Part shown: positions 26,815 through 34,592 of the stretch, piece after piece | How the letters are laid out: each line of letters starts with the position of its first letter | How positions within the stretch are numbered: the first letter of the stretch is position 1 | Assembly (NCBI RefSeq): GCF_023630255.1 | Contig: NZ_JALPRS010000001.1 | Location: 1,178,001-1,242,000, forward strand | DNA from: Pontibacter deserti | Lineage (GTDB): Bacteria; Bacteroidota; Bacteroidia; Cytophagales; Hymenobacteraceae | Direction: 5' to 3' | Length of the DNA: 64,000 bases | The notes under the pieces: model-generated | Seen by the model: only the letters and a program-made list of their open reading frames with translations | Database searches by the model: none | What the model was told of the DNA's origin: nothing | Position numbers and translations under genes: made by a program

Positions 26815-26822
26815 CAAATATA
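26815..26822 (-). promoter_or_regulatory. TAnnTTTG -7 box of glutamine synthetase
   Basis: Minus strand TATATTTG, an exact match, 32 bases before the ATG at 26782. It would give a leader of about 28 nucleotides. Confidence 0.6.
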
Positions 26823-27038
26823 GAAGTAAAAACCATAATCTAGCTTAAAAGGTATAAATTTTAAAGGGGTCAAATCAAAATTCAGTAACTTTATTCAAAT
26901 AACCCCTATTACCAAAAAGGGTATTGTTTAAAATTCATACATCAATTCAACACCACCCCCTCTTAATTGAATACTTGCTATTACCCCCAACTGGAATTTA
27001 CTTTGTAACTATAATGTTTAATCAGGTTGGTAAGTGAT

Positions 27039-27046
27039 TATCTTTG
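27039..27046 (+). promoter_or_regulatory. TAnnTTTG box four bases before a GTG start
   Basis: TATCTTTG then TACC then GTG. If used, transcription would begin at or next to the start codon, giving a leaderless mRNA. A weaker box (TTACTTTG) lies at about 26999-27006. Confidence 0.5.
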
Positions 27047-27050
27047 TACC

Positions 27051-28889
27051 GTGAAAAAAGCTTTATACTTTCAGCCACTATACTTCCTCTTCTGGGTCCT
27101 GTTCTTTGTAGTTTCCAGAGCGGCATTTCTGCTCTACCACTTCGATAACTCCACCCAGGTAAGTGCAGCTGATATTGCCGCTACATTCTGGTATGGCTCC
27201 AGGCTCGATTTTTCTTTTGCATCCTACCTTAGCGCTGTTCCTTTTATTCTGTCTTTTATCAGTACACTCTGGAAGCGTTTTCCGGCTGCTGCAATTATCA
27301 GGTATTACACATTTGTATTTCTTTGCATTGCTTCAGTTATCCTAGCCGCCGACCTTGAACTATATACTCACTGGGGTTTCCGGATGGATTCCACTCCTTT
27401 ACAATATCTGAACACTCCAACCGAGATGGCAGCTTCAGCAGCATCGGCCCCTCTCCTGCTGCTTACCTTTGTAGCTATGGCCTTAGCGGGCATTTTTATA
27501 CTTCTGTACCGCCTATACTTCGATCTGACGAAATATAAATCTGCCAGTTTCTCCTGGTTAACAGCTGTGTTATCATTTGTTTTTATAGCCTTACTGGTAC
27601 TGCCAATGCGTGGCGGGGTACAGCAGATTCCAATAAACCAAAGTATAGCTTACTTCTCTGATAAGCCCTTTGTAAACCACGCCAGCCTGAACATGCCCTG
27701 GAACATGGTGCACTCTATGCTGAAGTATGGCGAACACAGCGAAAACCCTTACTTATACTTGCCAGCCGATTCGGCGGAGCAGAAGGTTAAACAACTATAT
27801 GCAGCAGTAGCAGATTCTTCGCAGCAGCTTGTAAAACCGGGCAAACCTAATGTGTTGTTCATTATATTGGAAAGCTATACTGCTAAAATGGTAGAGCACT
27901 TAGGAGGCGAAAAAGGCATTACACCAAACCTGGATAAGCTGGCTAAAGAAGGCATAACTTTTACCAACATGTATGCCAGCGGCGACCGTAGCCAGAAAGG
28001 TATGGTATCTATACTTAGCGGATATCCTGTTCAGCCAGCTACCTCTATCGTTAAGGTTCCTAAAAAGTCGGAGAAGCTGCCACAGCTGAGCCTTACTTTT
28101 GAGAAGCAGGGCTACAAAACCAGCTTTTTTTATGGTGGTGAACTGGAATTTGCTAACCTTAAATCATACTTCGTAAATGGCGGCTACGATAAGTTAATTG
28201 ATAAATACGCTTTTCCGGAAGAGAGCTACAACAGCAAATGGGGAGCTCACGACCATGTGTTGTTTGAGCGTGCATTAAAAGATCTGAAAACGGAGAAAGA
28301 ACCCTTCTTTAGTACGATTTATACCTTAAGCAGCCATGAGCCTTTCGAGATCCCAACCAAACCAAAGTTCCCGGTAACAGATGATGTTTCGAAGTTTAGG
28401 AATAGCTTTTATTATACCGACTGGGCCTTAGGTAACTTTATAAATGCAGCTAAAAAAGAGCCATGGTGGCAGAACACCTTAGTTGTTTTAGTGGCAGATC
28501 ACGGTCACCCGTACCCGAACAAAGATGAGAACCATGTGCCGAGTAAATTCCACATACCTTTTATACTTACAGGTGGCGCTGTAACAAAACAAGGTATAAC
28601 TATTGATGCGCTGGGCTCTCAGACAGATATTGCTGCAACTATACTTTCACAGGTTGGTTTGCCACATCAGGAATATGTATGGAGTCGTAACTTGCTGGCA
28701 CCTACTACGCAGCCATTTGCTTTTTATGTATACCAGGATGGTTTTGGCTACCTGACACCTGCCGGCGAGGTAACCTTTGATAACACATCGAAGAAAGTTA
28801 TCACAAAAGGAGAATCGGTAACAGAAGAGCAATTAGAGATGGGCAAAGCTTATCTGCAGTATTCATTCGATGATTTCCTGAAAAAATAA
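27051..28889 (+). CDS. LTA-synthase-family sulfatase-fold membrane protein
   Basis: A 612-residue inner-membrane protein with an alkaline-phosphatase-like catalytic domain outside the cytoplasm, the architecture of lipoteichoic acid synthases and phosphoglycerol transferases. Five hydrophobic segments fill roughly residues 8-190. The catalytic domain has NVLFIILESYTAKMVEHLGG (metal-site Glu), YASGDRSQKGMVSILSGYPV with a Ser at the usual Thr nucleophile position, SSHEPFEIP, and VLVADHGHPYPNKDENH with the metal-binding D-H pair. The GTG at 27051 is chosen because KKALYFQPLYF then starts the first helix. In Gram-negatives such proteins decorate envelope glycans or lipids; the exact substrate is unknown. 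Confidence 0.82.
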   Translation: MKKALYFQPLYFLFWVLFFVVSRAAFLLYHFDNSTQVSAADIAATFWYGSRLDFSFASYLSAVPFILSFISTLWKRFPAAAIIRYYTFVFLCIASVILAADLELYTHWGFRMDSTPLQYLNTPTEMAASAASAPLLLLTFVAMALAGIFILLYRLYFDLTKYKSASFSWLTAVLSFVFIALLVLPMRGGVQQIPINQSIAYFSDKPFVNHASLNMPWNMVHSMLKYGEHSENPYLYLPADSAEQKVKQLYAAVADSSQQLVKPGKPNVLFIILESYTAKMVEHLGGEKGITPNLDKLAKEGITFTNMYASGDRSQKGMVSILSGYPVQPATSIVKVPKKSEKLPQLSLTFEKQGYKTSFFYGGELEFANLKSYFVNGGYDKLIDKYAFPEESYNSKWGAHDHVLFERALKDLKTEKEPFFSTIYTLSSHEPFEIPTKPKFPVTDDVSKFRNSFYYTDWALGNFINAAKKEPWWQNTLVVLVADHGHPYPNKDENHVPSKFHIPFILTGGAVTKQGITIDALGSQTDIAATILSQVGLPHQEYVWSRNLLAPTTQPFAFYVYQDGFGYLTPAGEVTFDNTSKKVITKGESVTEEQLEMGKAYLQYSFDDFLKK

Positions 28890-28893
28890 TTTT

Positions 28894-28972
28894 GATTGAG
28901 TGATTTTCGGATGAGTGAATAAAAATGAAATTCATCAGTCACTCATTCGTTTAAGCACTCATTTACACATTC
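28894..28972. repeat. Word-repeat hairpin spacer (GAGTGAAT / CACTCATT)
   Basis: GATTGAGTGATTTTCGGATG and AGTGAATAAAAATGAA on the left, TTCATCAGTCACTCATTCG and GCACTCATTTACACATTC on the right. The right side is the inverted word of the left. It ends 15 bases before the mtaB promoter box. Confidence 0.5.
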
Positions 28973-28986
28973 AAAACTAAATTTCG

Positions 28987-28994
28987 TACCTTTG
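28987..28994 (+). promoter_or_regulatory. TAnnTTTG -7 box of mtaB
   Basis: TACCTTTG, exact match, nine bases before the ATG at 29004; the leader would be only a few bases long. Confidence 0.6.
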
Positions 28995-29003
28995 CAGCTT
29001 ATT

Positions 29004-30323
29004 ATGAAGAAGGTAGCTTTTTATACATTAGGTTGTAAACTCAACTATTCCGAAACCAGTACGATCGGCAGAATTTTCCAGGAGCGCGGTTTTGAGAAGG
29101 TGGAGTTTACTGATACGCCTGATATTTATGTGATAAATACCTGCTCTGTTACCGATAATGCGGACAAGAAGTGCAGGAAAATTGTGAAAGAGGCGCAGAA
29201 GCATTCGCCAAACGCTTTCATAACCATACTTGGGTGCTATGCCCAGCTTAAACCTAAAGAGATTGCTGAAATTCCGGGTGTGGATGCCGTATTGGGTGCT
29301 GCCGAAAAATTTCAGTTAGTTGATATTCTGGAAGGTTTTACGAAAAAGGAGAAAGCCGAAGTATACGCCAGCCCGATCTCAGAAGCCAATACATTCCATA
29401 ACTCTTACTCGTTCGGCGACCGTACCCGCACATTCCTGAAAGTACAGGATGGCTGCGACTACTCGTGCTCGTTCTGCACCATACCGTTGGCTCGTGGCAA
29501 CAGCCGCTCCGATAGTATAGAAAACGTTGTTCGTTCTGCCAATGAAATTGCTGAATCCGGTGTAAAAGAGATAGTGCTTACCGGAGTGAATACCGGAGAT
29601 TTTGGTTTGCAGGATGGCAAGCGGGTAGAAACTTTCTTTGACCTGGTTAAGGAACTGGATAAAGTAGAAAATATCGAGCGCTTTAGAATATCTTCTATAG
29701 AACCAAACCTGCTGAAAGACGAGATTATAGAATTTGTGAGCCAGAGCAACCGCTTTATGCCACATTTTCATATTCCATTACAGTCGGGCTCAAACAAAAT
29801 ACTTAAACTGATGCGCCGCCGTTACCAGCGCGAACTATACGCTGACCGTGTAGCGAAGATCAAAGAACTGATGCCGCATTGCTGCATTGGTGTAGATGTG
29901 ATTGTGGGCTTCCCGGGCGAAACAGAGGAAGACTTCCTGGAGACCTATAACTTCATTAATGGCTTGGATGTAAGTTACCTGCACGTGTTCCCGTACTCTG
30001 AGCGCGAAAATACACTGGCTCCTGAAATGCCGGGTAAGGTAAGTATAAAAGAGCGCAATCGCCGTGCTGATATGCTGCGCATCCTGTCAGAGAAAAAGAA
30101 ACGCTACTTTTATGAGCAAAACATTGGCCGTGAATTTACAGTGCTTTTCGAAGATGATGTAAAAGATGGTGTAATGGAAGGCTGGACAGAAAATTATGTG
30201 CGTGTTGCTGCCAAATATGACCCAATACTTGTAAATGAAATGAAGCATGTGCGCCTTACAGGTATAAATGCAACCGGACTCATGGAAGCTGAAGAAACTT
30301 ATACTGAAGTTTTAAAACATTAA
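29004..30323 (+). CDS. mtaB: tRNA t6A37 methylthiotransferase
   Basis: A radical-SAM enzyme that adds a methylthio group to t6A at position 37 of ANN-decoding tRNAs. The 439-residue product has the N-terminal UPF0004 cluster domain (FYTLGCKLNYSET, NTCSVTDNADKKC, LGCYAQLKP), the radical SAM motif KVQDGCDYSCSFCTIPLARG at about 138-157 and a C-terminal TRAM domain. VKEIVLTGVNTGDFG and LQSGSNKILKLMRRRYQRE mark it as MtaB, not MiaB. The start at 29004 is preferred over an upstream frame because the promoter box lies just before it. The related miaB is at 42,694. Likely co-transcribed with the Skp-like gene 45 bases downstream. Confidence 0.95.
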   Translation: MKKVAFYTLGCKLNYSETSTIGRIFQERGFEKVEFTDTPDIYVINTCSVTDNADKKCRKIVKEAQKHSPNAFITILGCYAQLKPKEIAEIPGVDAVLGAAEKFQLVDILEGFTKKEKAEVYASPISEANTFHNSYSFGDRTRTFLKVQDGCDYSCSFCTIPLARGNSRSDSIENVVRSANEIAESGVKEIVLTGVNTGDFGLQDGKRVETFFDLVKELDKVENIERFRISSIEPNLLKDEIIEFVSQSNRFMPHFHIPLQSGSNKILKLMRRRYQRELYADRVAKIKELMPHCCIGVDVIVGFPGETEEDFLETYNFINGLDVSYLHVFPYSERENTLAPEMPGKVSIKERNRRADMLRILSEKKKRYFYEQNIGREFTVLFEDDVKDGVMEGWTENYVRVAAKYDPILVNEMKHVRLTGINATGLMEAEETYTEVLKH

Positions 30324-30368
30324 CTATATTTACCAGCAAACAACCTTTTTAACTTAATTAACCAACCT

Positions 30369-31004
30369 GTGAAATTAACAAAGCTTGCCCTTGGCGTAAC
30401 TGTAGCCTCTTTATCACTGGCTGCGTGCAAGCACGAAGCTGCCAAAAATGAAGGCGCTGCTGCAACTACCACTACAGATGAAACTTCTGCTGCTGAACCA
30501 ATTGGTGATGTAGTTTATGTAAATGCCGATACGCTTCTGGCAAATTATGATCTGTTCAAAGACGTAAAAACTCGTCTGGAGGCCAAAGCAAAAAAAGCTG
30601 AAGGTGACTTAAAAAGCAAAGCGACTGCTTTTGAAAGAGAAGTTGGCCGATACCAGCAAAGTGCGCAGGGCATGACTAACGAACAACGTGCCGTAACAGA
30701 ACAGCGCCTTGCCCGCAAGCAACAGGAACTTGCAAACCTGAATCAGTCAGAAAGCAACCGCCTGATGAGCGAGGAGTCTGAAGAGCAGAAAAAGATCTAC
30801 GACAAGGTAGAAGCTTACCTGAAGGGCTACAGCAAAGAAAAAGGCTATAAAATGGTACTTTCTTATTCTCGTGGCAACAGTGCCATACTTTACAGCGATG
30901 AGTCTTTAGACATTACGCAGGATGTGCTGAAAGGCCTGAACGAAGCATACGCAAAAGAGAAAGACGCTCCTAAAGAAGAAGCTAAAACAGATGCTAAGAA
31001 GTAA
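30369..31004 (+). CDS. OmpH/Skp-family periplasmic chaperone, lipoprotein form
   Basis: Skp-like proteins carry unfolded outer-membrane proteins through the periplasm. The 211-residue product starts with GTG and has a lipoprotein signal ending LSLAAC at residue 20, so it would be membrane-anchored, unlike classical Skp. After a low-complexity Ala/Thr linker the OmpH domain begins at about 48 (VVYVNADTLLANYDLFKDVK), runs as a long coiled coil (EGDLKSKATAFEREVGRYQQ, LARKQQELANLNQSESNRLM) and closes with GYKMVLSYSRGNSAILYSDE and LDITQDVLKGLNEAY. The tail is charged (KDAPKEEAKTDAKK). It follows mtaB and ends at a strong terminator. Confidence 0.88.
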   Translation: MKLTKLALGVTVASLSLAACKHEAAKNEGAAATTTTDETSAAEPIGDVVYVNADTLLANYDLFKDVKTRLEAKAKKAEGDLKSKATAFEREVGRYQQSAQGMTNEQRAVTEQRLARKQQELANLNQSESNRLMSEESEEQKKIYDKVEAYLKGYSKEKGYKMVLSYSRGNSAILYSDESLDITQDVLKGLNEAYAKEKDAPKEEAKTDAKK

Positions 31005-31025
31005 TTCTTAATAAGAAATAGCAGG

Positions 31026-31051
31026 AAAGGCGGGTTTATCCCGCCTTTTTT
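31026..31051 (+). terminator. Rho-independent terminator after the Skp-like gene
   Basis: AAAGGCGGG - TTTAT - CCCGCCTTTTTT. Confidence 0.92.
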
Positions 31052-31112
31052 GTTGTTTGTACTTTTGTAGATTGGTCTATATTATATCGTAAACTAATTA
31101 TCTAAAAGCAAT

Positions 31113-31156
31113 AAGTATAAAGGGCTGCTACACTTATGTGACAGCCCTTTATACTT
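31113..31156. terminator. Strong hairpin terminator, probably for the MacB-type permease
   Basis: Perfect 15-bp arms AAGTATAAAGGGCTG (31113-31127) and CAGCCCTTTATACTT (31142-31156) around a 14-base loop. It lies 18 bases past the permease stop on the minus strand. The outer stem is the over-represented AAGTATA / TATACTT word. Confidence 0.75.
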
Positions 31157-31173
31157 TAAATTTATACTTAACC

Positions 31174-32418
31174 TTATTCGTAACGCAAAGCTTCAATCGG
31201 ATCCAGTTTAGAAGCGCGGTAAGCCGGATAAGAGCCAGACAAAACACCAACTATAATACAGATCGATAAGCCAACAAAAACCCAAAGCCACGGAACTATA
31301 AATCCGCCATCTCCAATTAGAGCCGCAATTCCGTTACCCATCAATATCCCTAAAAACACTCCTACCAAACCACCTAACACGCAAATCACAATTGATTCGA
31401 TCAGGAACTGCTGTCGGATCTGAAACGCTGTAGCTCCCAATGCTTTCCGAACGCCTATTTCACGGGTACGCTCATTTACCGACACCATCATAATATTCAT
31501 CAAACCTACTGATGCGCCAAGCAAGGTTATAAAACCTATCACAAAACCGCCTAGCTTCAGATAGCCCGATATCTCATTCAGACTTTCCAATAAAGAATCG
31601 CTACGCTGAATTTCAAAAGATTCTTCCTGGCCCAAAGGGTCCTGTCGTACGCTCCGCATAATACCGGTAGCTTCGCCCATCACATAATCCAGTTCTTCAG
31701 GTTTAGGGATAGCCGTTTTTATCTCATAGGTAAGAGTAGAATTATCAGTTCTAGGTATTTGACGACCAGTTTCGAGCGGAATAACTATTGTTCGGTCGCC
31801 GGCGTTGCCACCCATGCTGCTACCTTTTTCTTCCAGCATTCCTACAATTTTAAACCGGCGTCCTAAAAAGGTAACGTACTGGCCAACAGGAGATGTTTTA
31901 GCAAACAAGTTCTTTTTAATTTCGCTGCCAATAATAGCCACATTGGCTCCAAACTCCAGTTCGTAATTAGAAAAGCCTCTGCCCTGCTCCAGGTTCAGGT
32001 TCTGGTTCTGCAGGTAATTTTCGTCACCGGCTACAATGTTAATGTTCGGGTTGGTTTTGTCTGTGGCGCTTTTAACCACTGTAGCCCCCGACACATAAGC
32101 CGATAAACTTACCCTTGCCTTATCCGACAATATATCTTTATACTGCTGCGCTTGTTCGTATGTAATGTCAGGATATACTTTCTGAGCTCTGCCGCCCCTG
32201 TTGCCACGGTTTCCATTACCTTTTTTTTCTATATCAAAAGAATTGGCTCCAAGGCTTGAAAAAGTCTGATCCAGGGAGTGCTTTATTCCATCTACAGCCG
32301 TAAGTATACCTACCAGCGACATAATACCGATCGAGATGATCAACCCGGTAAGTATGGTTCGTAGCAGGTTGCTATGAATAGCCCGAAGGCCTTCCCGTAT
32401 ATTTTCGATAAGGTTCAT
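31174..32418 (-). CDS. MacB/FtsX-type ABC transporter permease
   Basis: A 414-residue inner-membrane subunit of a type VII (MacB-like mechanotransmission) ABC system. One N-terminal membrane helix (RTILTGLIISIGIMSLVGIL), a periplasmic MacB domain at about 45-265 with a Gly/Arg/Asn-rich stretch GNGNRGNRGGRAQ near 70, and the FtsX domain with three helices (LKLGGFVIGFITLLGASVGL, ESIVICVLGGLVGVFLGILM, VPWLWVFVGLSICIIVGVLS). The cytoplasmic signature VNERTREIGVRKALGATAFQ and the final YPAYRASKLDPIEALRYE are typical. The ATPase and membrane-fusion partners are not adjacent, so it is either an orphan or paired in trans. Substrate unknown. Confidence 0.9.
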   Translation of the reverse strand: MNLIENIREGLRAIHSNLLRTILTGLIISIGIMSLVGILTAVDGIKHSLDQTFSSLGANSFDIEKKGNGNRGNRGGRAQKVYPDITYEQAQQYKDILSDKARVSLSAYVSGATVVKSATDKTNPNINIVAGDENYLQNQNLNLEQGRGFSNYELEFGANVAIIGSEIKKNLFAKTSPVGQYVTFLGRRFKIVGMLEEKGSSMGGNAGDRTIVIPLETGRQIPRTDNSTLTYEIKTAIPKPEELDYVMGEATGIMRSVRQDPLGQEESFEIQRSDSLLESLNEISGYLKLGGFVIGFITLLGASVGLMNIMMVSVNERTREIGVRKALGATAFQIRQQFLIESIVICVLGGLVGVFLGILMGNGIAALIGDGGFIVPWLWVFVGLSICIIVGVLSGSYPAYRASKLDPIEALRYE

Positions 32419-32534
32419 CTTAAACAGTGTGCGCTTTCGCGGCTTTTATCGTTAATTAGTATAACAGGCTGGCAACTAAGTTAGCTTCTTTTCTTTAATA
32501 AAGATTTGTAATTTATACTTTTAATAAGAATTTA

Positions 32535-33812
32535 ATGACAAACCTTATGTTCTTAAGGACTATCATACCTATACTTTGTGCGCTGCTCCTGCAATTTCCG
32601 GTTAATGCCAGCACCGTGCTCATACCTATGGATGAAGACCAGAAAGATCACCTGAAGTCGTATGGTGCAGCTTACTGGGTTTTATCTAAAAATGTACCTG
32701 TTGATTGGTTGTTGAATTACCGCGGTGGCAGCTTTGCCTTTACCCATGCGCCACAACTGGAAAACGAACTTATCGTCCGGGGTATTTCTTACCAGGTTAT
32801 TTCTGATGCGCAATATAGTTCTATACTTGGCCAGATAGCTGATCCGGAAGCCAACATGGATATCATGAAGCTTGAAAAGGTGCCGAAGGTTGCTGTGTAC
32901 TCTCCAAAATCAAAAATGCCCTGGGATGATGCTGTTACACTGGTACTAACCTATGCTGAGATACCCTATGATGTAGTGTATGATGATGAGATTATGCGTG
33001 GCGATTTGCCTAAGTATGACTGGATACACCTGCATCACGAAGATTTTACCGGGCAGTATGGTAAATTTTATGCCAGTTACCGCCACTATCCTTGGTATCA
33101 GGAGCAACAGCGGGAATCAGAAGAATCTGCTGCCAAGCATGGTTTTAAAAAAGTATCGCAGCTAAAAATGGCTGTGGTTAATAAGATAAAAGATTTCTGT
33201 GCCGGCGGTGGCTTTCTGTTTGCGATGTGCTCAGCTACTGATACCTATGACATTGCCCTTGCTGCCGAAGGTATAGATTTTATTGAAGCGATGTATGATG
33301 GCGACGGTTCGGAACCCAATGCTCAGGAAAAACTGAACTTCAGCAAAACTTTTGCTTTCCGGGATTTTAAATTAGTGCGCAATCCGCTGGAGTACGAGTA
33401 CTCAAACATTGACATGCAACCACAGGAGCGCCCAGTAACAGAAGCAAACGATTATTTTCAGCTCTTCACTTTTTCTGCCAAATGGGACCCCATCCCGACT
33501 ATGCTAAGCCAGAACCATGCTAAAACTATAAAGGGGTTTATGGGCCAGACCACTGCGTTCCGGAAGGGGTTGATAAAACCTGAAGTAGTGATTATGGGAG
33601 AAAATAAAGAGTTGGGTGAGATACGGTATATGCACGGCACTTACGCCAAAGGTACTTGGACCTTTTATGGCGGACATGACCCCGAAGACTACCAGCATTT
33701 AGTTGGCGAAGACCCTACTGATCTGGCGCTACATCCGAACTCACCGGGTTACAGGCTTATACTTAACAACATCCTGTTCCCGGCTGCCAAAAAGAAAAAG
33801 CAGAAAACCTAA
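32535..33812 (+). CDS. Conserved Bacteroidota secreted protein (often labelled asparagine synthetase B)
   Basis: A 425-residue protein with a signal peptide (TIIPILCALLLQFPVNAS) and then a very conserved body: STVLIPMDEDQKDHLKSYGA, LLNYRGGSFAF, KVPKVAVYSPKSKMPWDDAV TLVLTYAEIPYDV, YDWIHLHHEDFTGQYGKFYA, GGGFLFAMCSATDTYDIAL, GFMGQTTAFRK, FYGGHDPEDYQHLVG and LHPNSPGYRLILNNILFPAA. I recall this family in databases under the name asparagine synthetase B, but there is no glutaminase cysteine at the N-terminus and no PP-loop ATP site, so that name is not supported. Signal peptide and GATase/ThuA-like GGG and GGHDPE loops suggest a secreted flavodoxin-like fold; function unknown. Confidence 0.75.
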   Translation: MTNLMFLRTIIPILCALLLQFPVNASTVLIPMDEDQKDHLKSYGAAYWVLSKNVPVDWLLNYRGGSFAFTHAPQLENELIVRGISYQVISDAQYSSILGQIADPEANMDIMKLEKVPKVAVYSPKSKMPWDDAVTLVLTYAEIPYDVVYDDEIMRGDLPKYDWIHLHHEDFTGQYGKFYASYRHYPWYQEQQRESEESAAKHGFKKVSQLKMAVVNKIKDFCAGGGFLFAMCSATDTYDIALAAEGIDFIEAMYDGDGSEPNAQEKLNFSKTFAFRDFKLVRNPLEYEYSNIDMQPQERPVTEANDYFQLFTFSAKWDPIPTMLSQNHAKTIKGFMGQTTAFRKGLIKPEVVIMGENKELGEIRYMHGTYAKGTWTFYGGHDPEDYQHLVGEDPTDLALHPNSPGYRLILNNILFPAAKKKKQKT

Positions 33813-33819
33813 AAGTAGT

Positions 33820-33887
33820 CTCGAGTCCTGAGTTTCGAGTTAAAAATTTATACTTTACTCATAACTTGTAACTCGATACTCAGAACT
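33820..33887. repeat. Word-repeat hairpin spacer, cleanest example
   Basis: Left arm GAGTCCTGAGTTTCGAGTT (33823-33841) and right arm AACTCGATACTCAGAACT (33870-33887) are inverted with about two mismatches and one gap, around a 28-base AT-rich loop that includes TTTATACTTT. It lies between convergent genes but has no U-run. Confidence 0.65.
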
Positions 33888-33891
33888 AAAA

Positions 33892-34500
33892 TTAGTGCAT
33901 TCTGTCTGGGCGGGGCTCCAGGTTTCGGATGATATCCGATTCTATCTGGAGTAATTCTTTAAAGCGGGCGTCTACTACGTCAGCAGGCATATATTCTTTG
34001 GCGAGCTTTACAAAACTTACATAGTGGCCAGCCTCTGATACCATCAGTTCATAGTAGAACTTCTGCAGTTCCTCGTCCTGAATGTTCTTCCAGAGAAGTT
34101 TAAAACGCTCACAGCTACGGGCTTCTATCAGCGCATTTACCAACAAGTGGTCCATTAACTGCCGCTCTCGTTTATCTCCCTTTCTGATGTGTTTACTCAG
34201 CTGCACCACGTACTCATCAGGACGGTTTCGGCCAAGGCCATAGCCGCGTTTCTTTAATTGGTCCAGCACACGCTCAAAGTGGCTCCACTCCTCTGCTACA
34301 AGGTCTGTCAGTTCCTCTACCAGGCGGGTCTTATCAGGGTACTTTACAATAAGGGATATAGCCGAAGTGGCTGCTTTTTGTTCACAGTAAGCGTGGTCTA
34401 CCAGTATCTCTTCAATATTCTTCTCCGCAATATTTATCCAACGCGGATCAGTAGGAAGCTCCAGGCGAAGTATGGTTTTATTTGGTTGTAGTTCAGACAT
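33892..34500 (-). CDS. miaE: tRNA ms2i6A hydroxylase
   Basis: MiaE is a non-haem di-iron enzyme that hydroxylates the prenyl group of ms2i6A37 to ms2io6A37. The 202-residue helical-bundle product has the expected metal-ligand helices: ILVDHAYCEQKAATSAISLI, LVAEEWSHFERVLDQLKKRG YGLG, VNALIEARSCERFKLLWKNI and YYELMVSEAGHYVSFVKLAK. RWINIAEKNIEEILVDHAYC EQKAA is a MiaE-type start. Its substrate is made by MiaB, encoded at 42,694 in the same window. It is a single gene with word-repeat spacers on both sides. Oxygen dependence of the enzyme implies an aerobic lifestyle. Confidence 0.93.
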   Translation of the reverse strand: MSELQPNKTILRLELPTDPRWINIAEKNIEEILVDHAYCEQKAATSAISLIVKYPDKTRLVEELTDLVAEEWSHFERVLDQLKKRGYGLGRNRPDEYVVQLSKHIRKGDKRERQLMDHLLVNALIEARSCERFKLLWKNIQDEELQKFYYELMVSEAGHYVSFVKLAKEYMPADVVDARFKELLQIESDIIRNLEPRPDRMH

Positions 34501-34512
34501 GGGGTAATAATT

Positions 34513-34580
34513 TCGAATTTTGAATGAGTGATTGCGTGAATACCAATTAACTCAATTCAAAATTCAACAATTTAACAGAC
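34513..34580. repeat. Word-repeat hairpin spacer (GAATTTTGAATGAG)
   Basis: GAATTTTGAATGAG (34515-34528) is inverted as CTCAATTCAAAATTC (34551-34565) with a single inserted base. The left arm plus flank (AATTTCGAATTTTGA and AATGAGTGA) recurs in the spacer at 55,744. Confidence 0.55.
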
Positions 34581-34592
34581 AACAATCAAGAT

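Noticed and set aside
32535..33812. Asparagine synthetase B
   Set aside because: No N-terminal catalytic Cys and no ATP-pyrophosphatase motif; it has a signal peptide.
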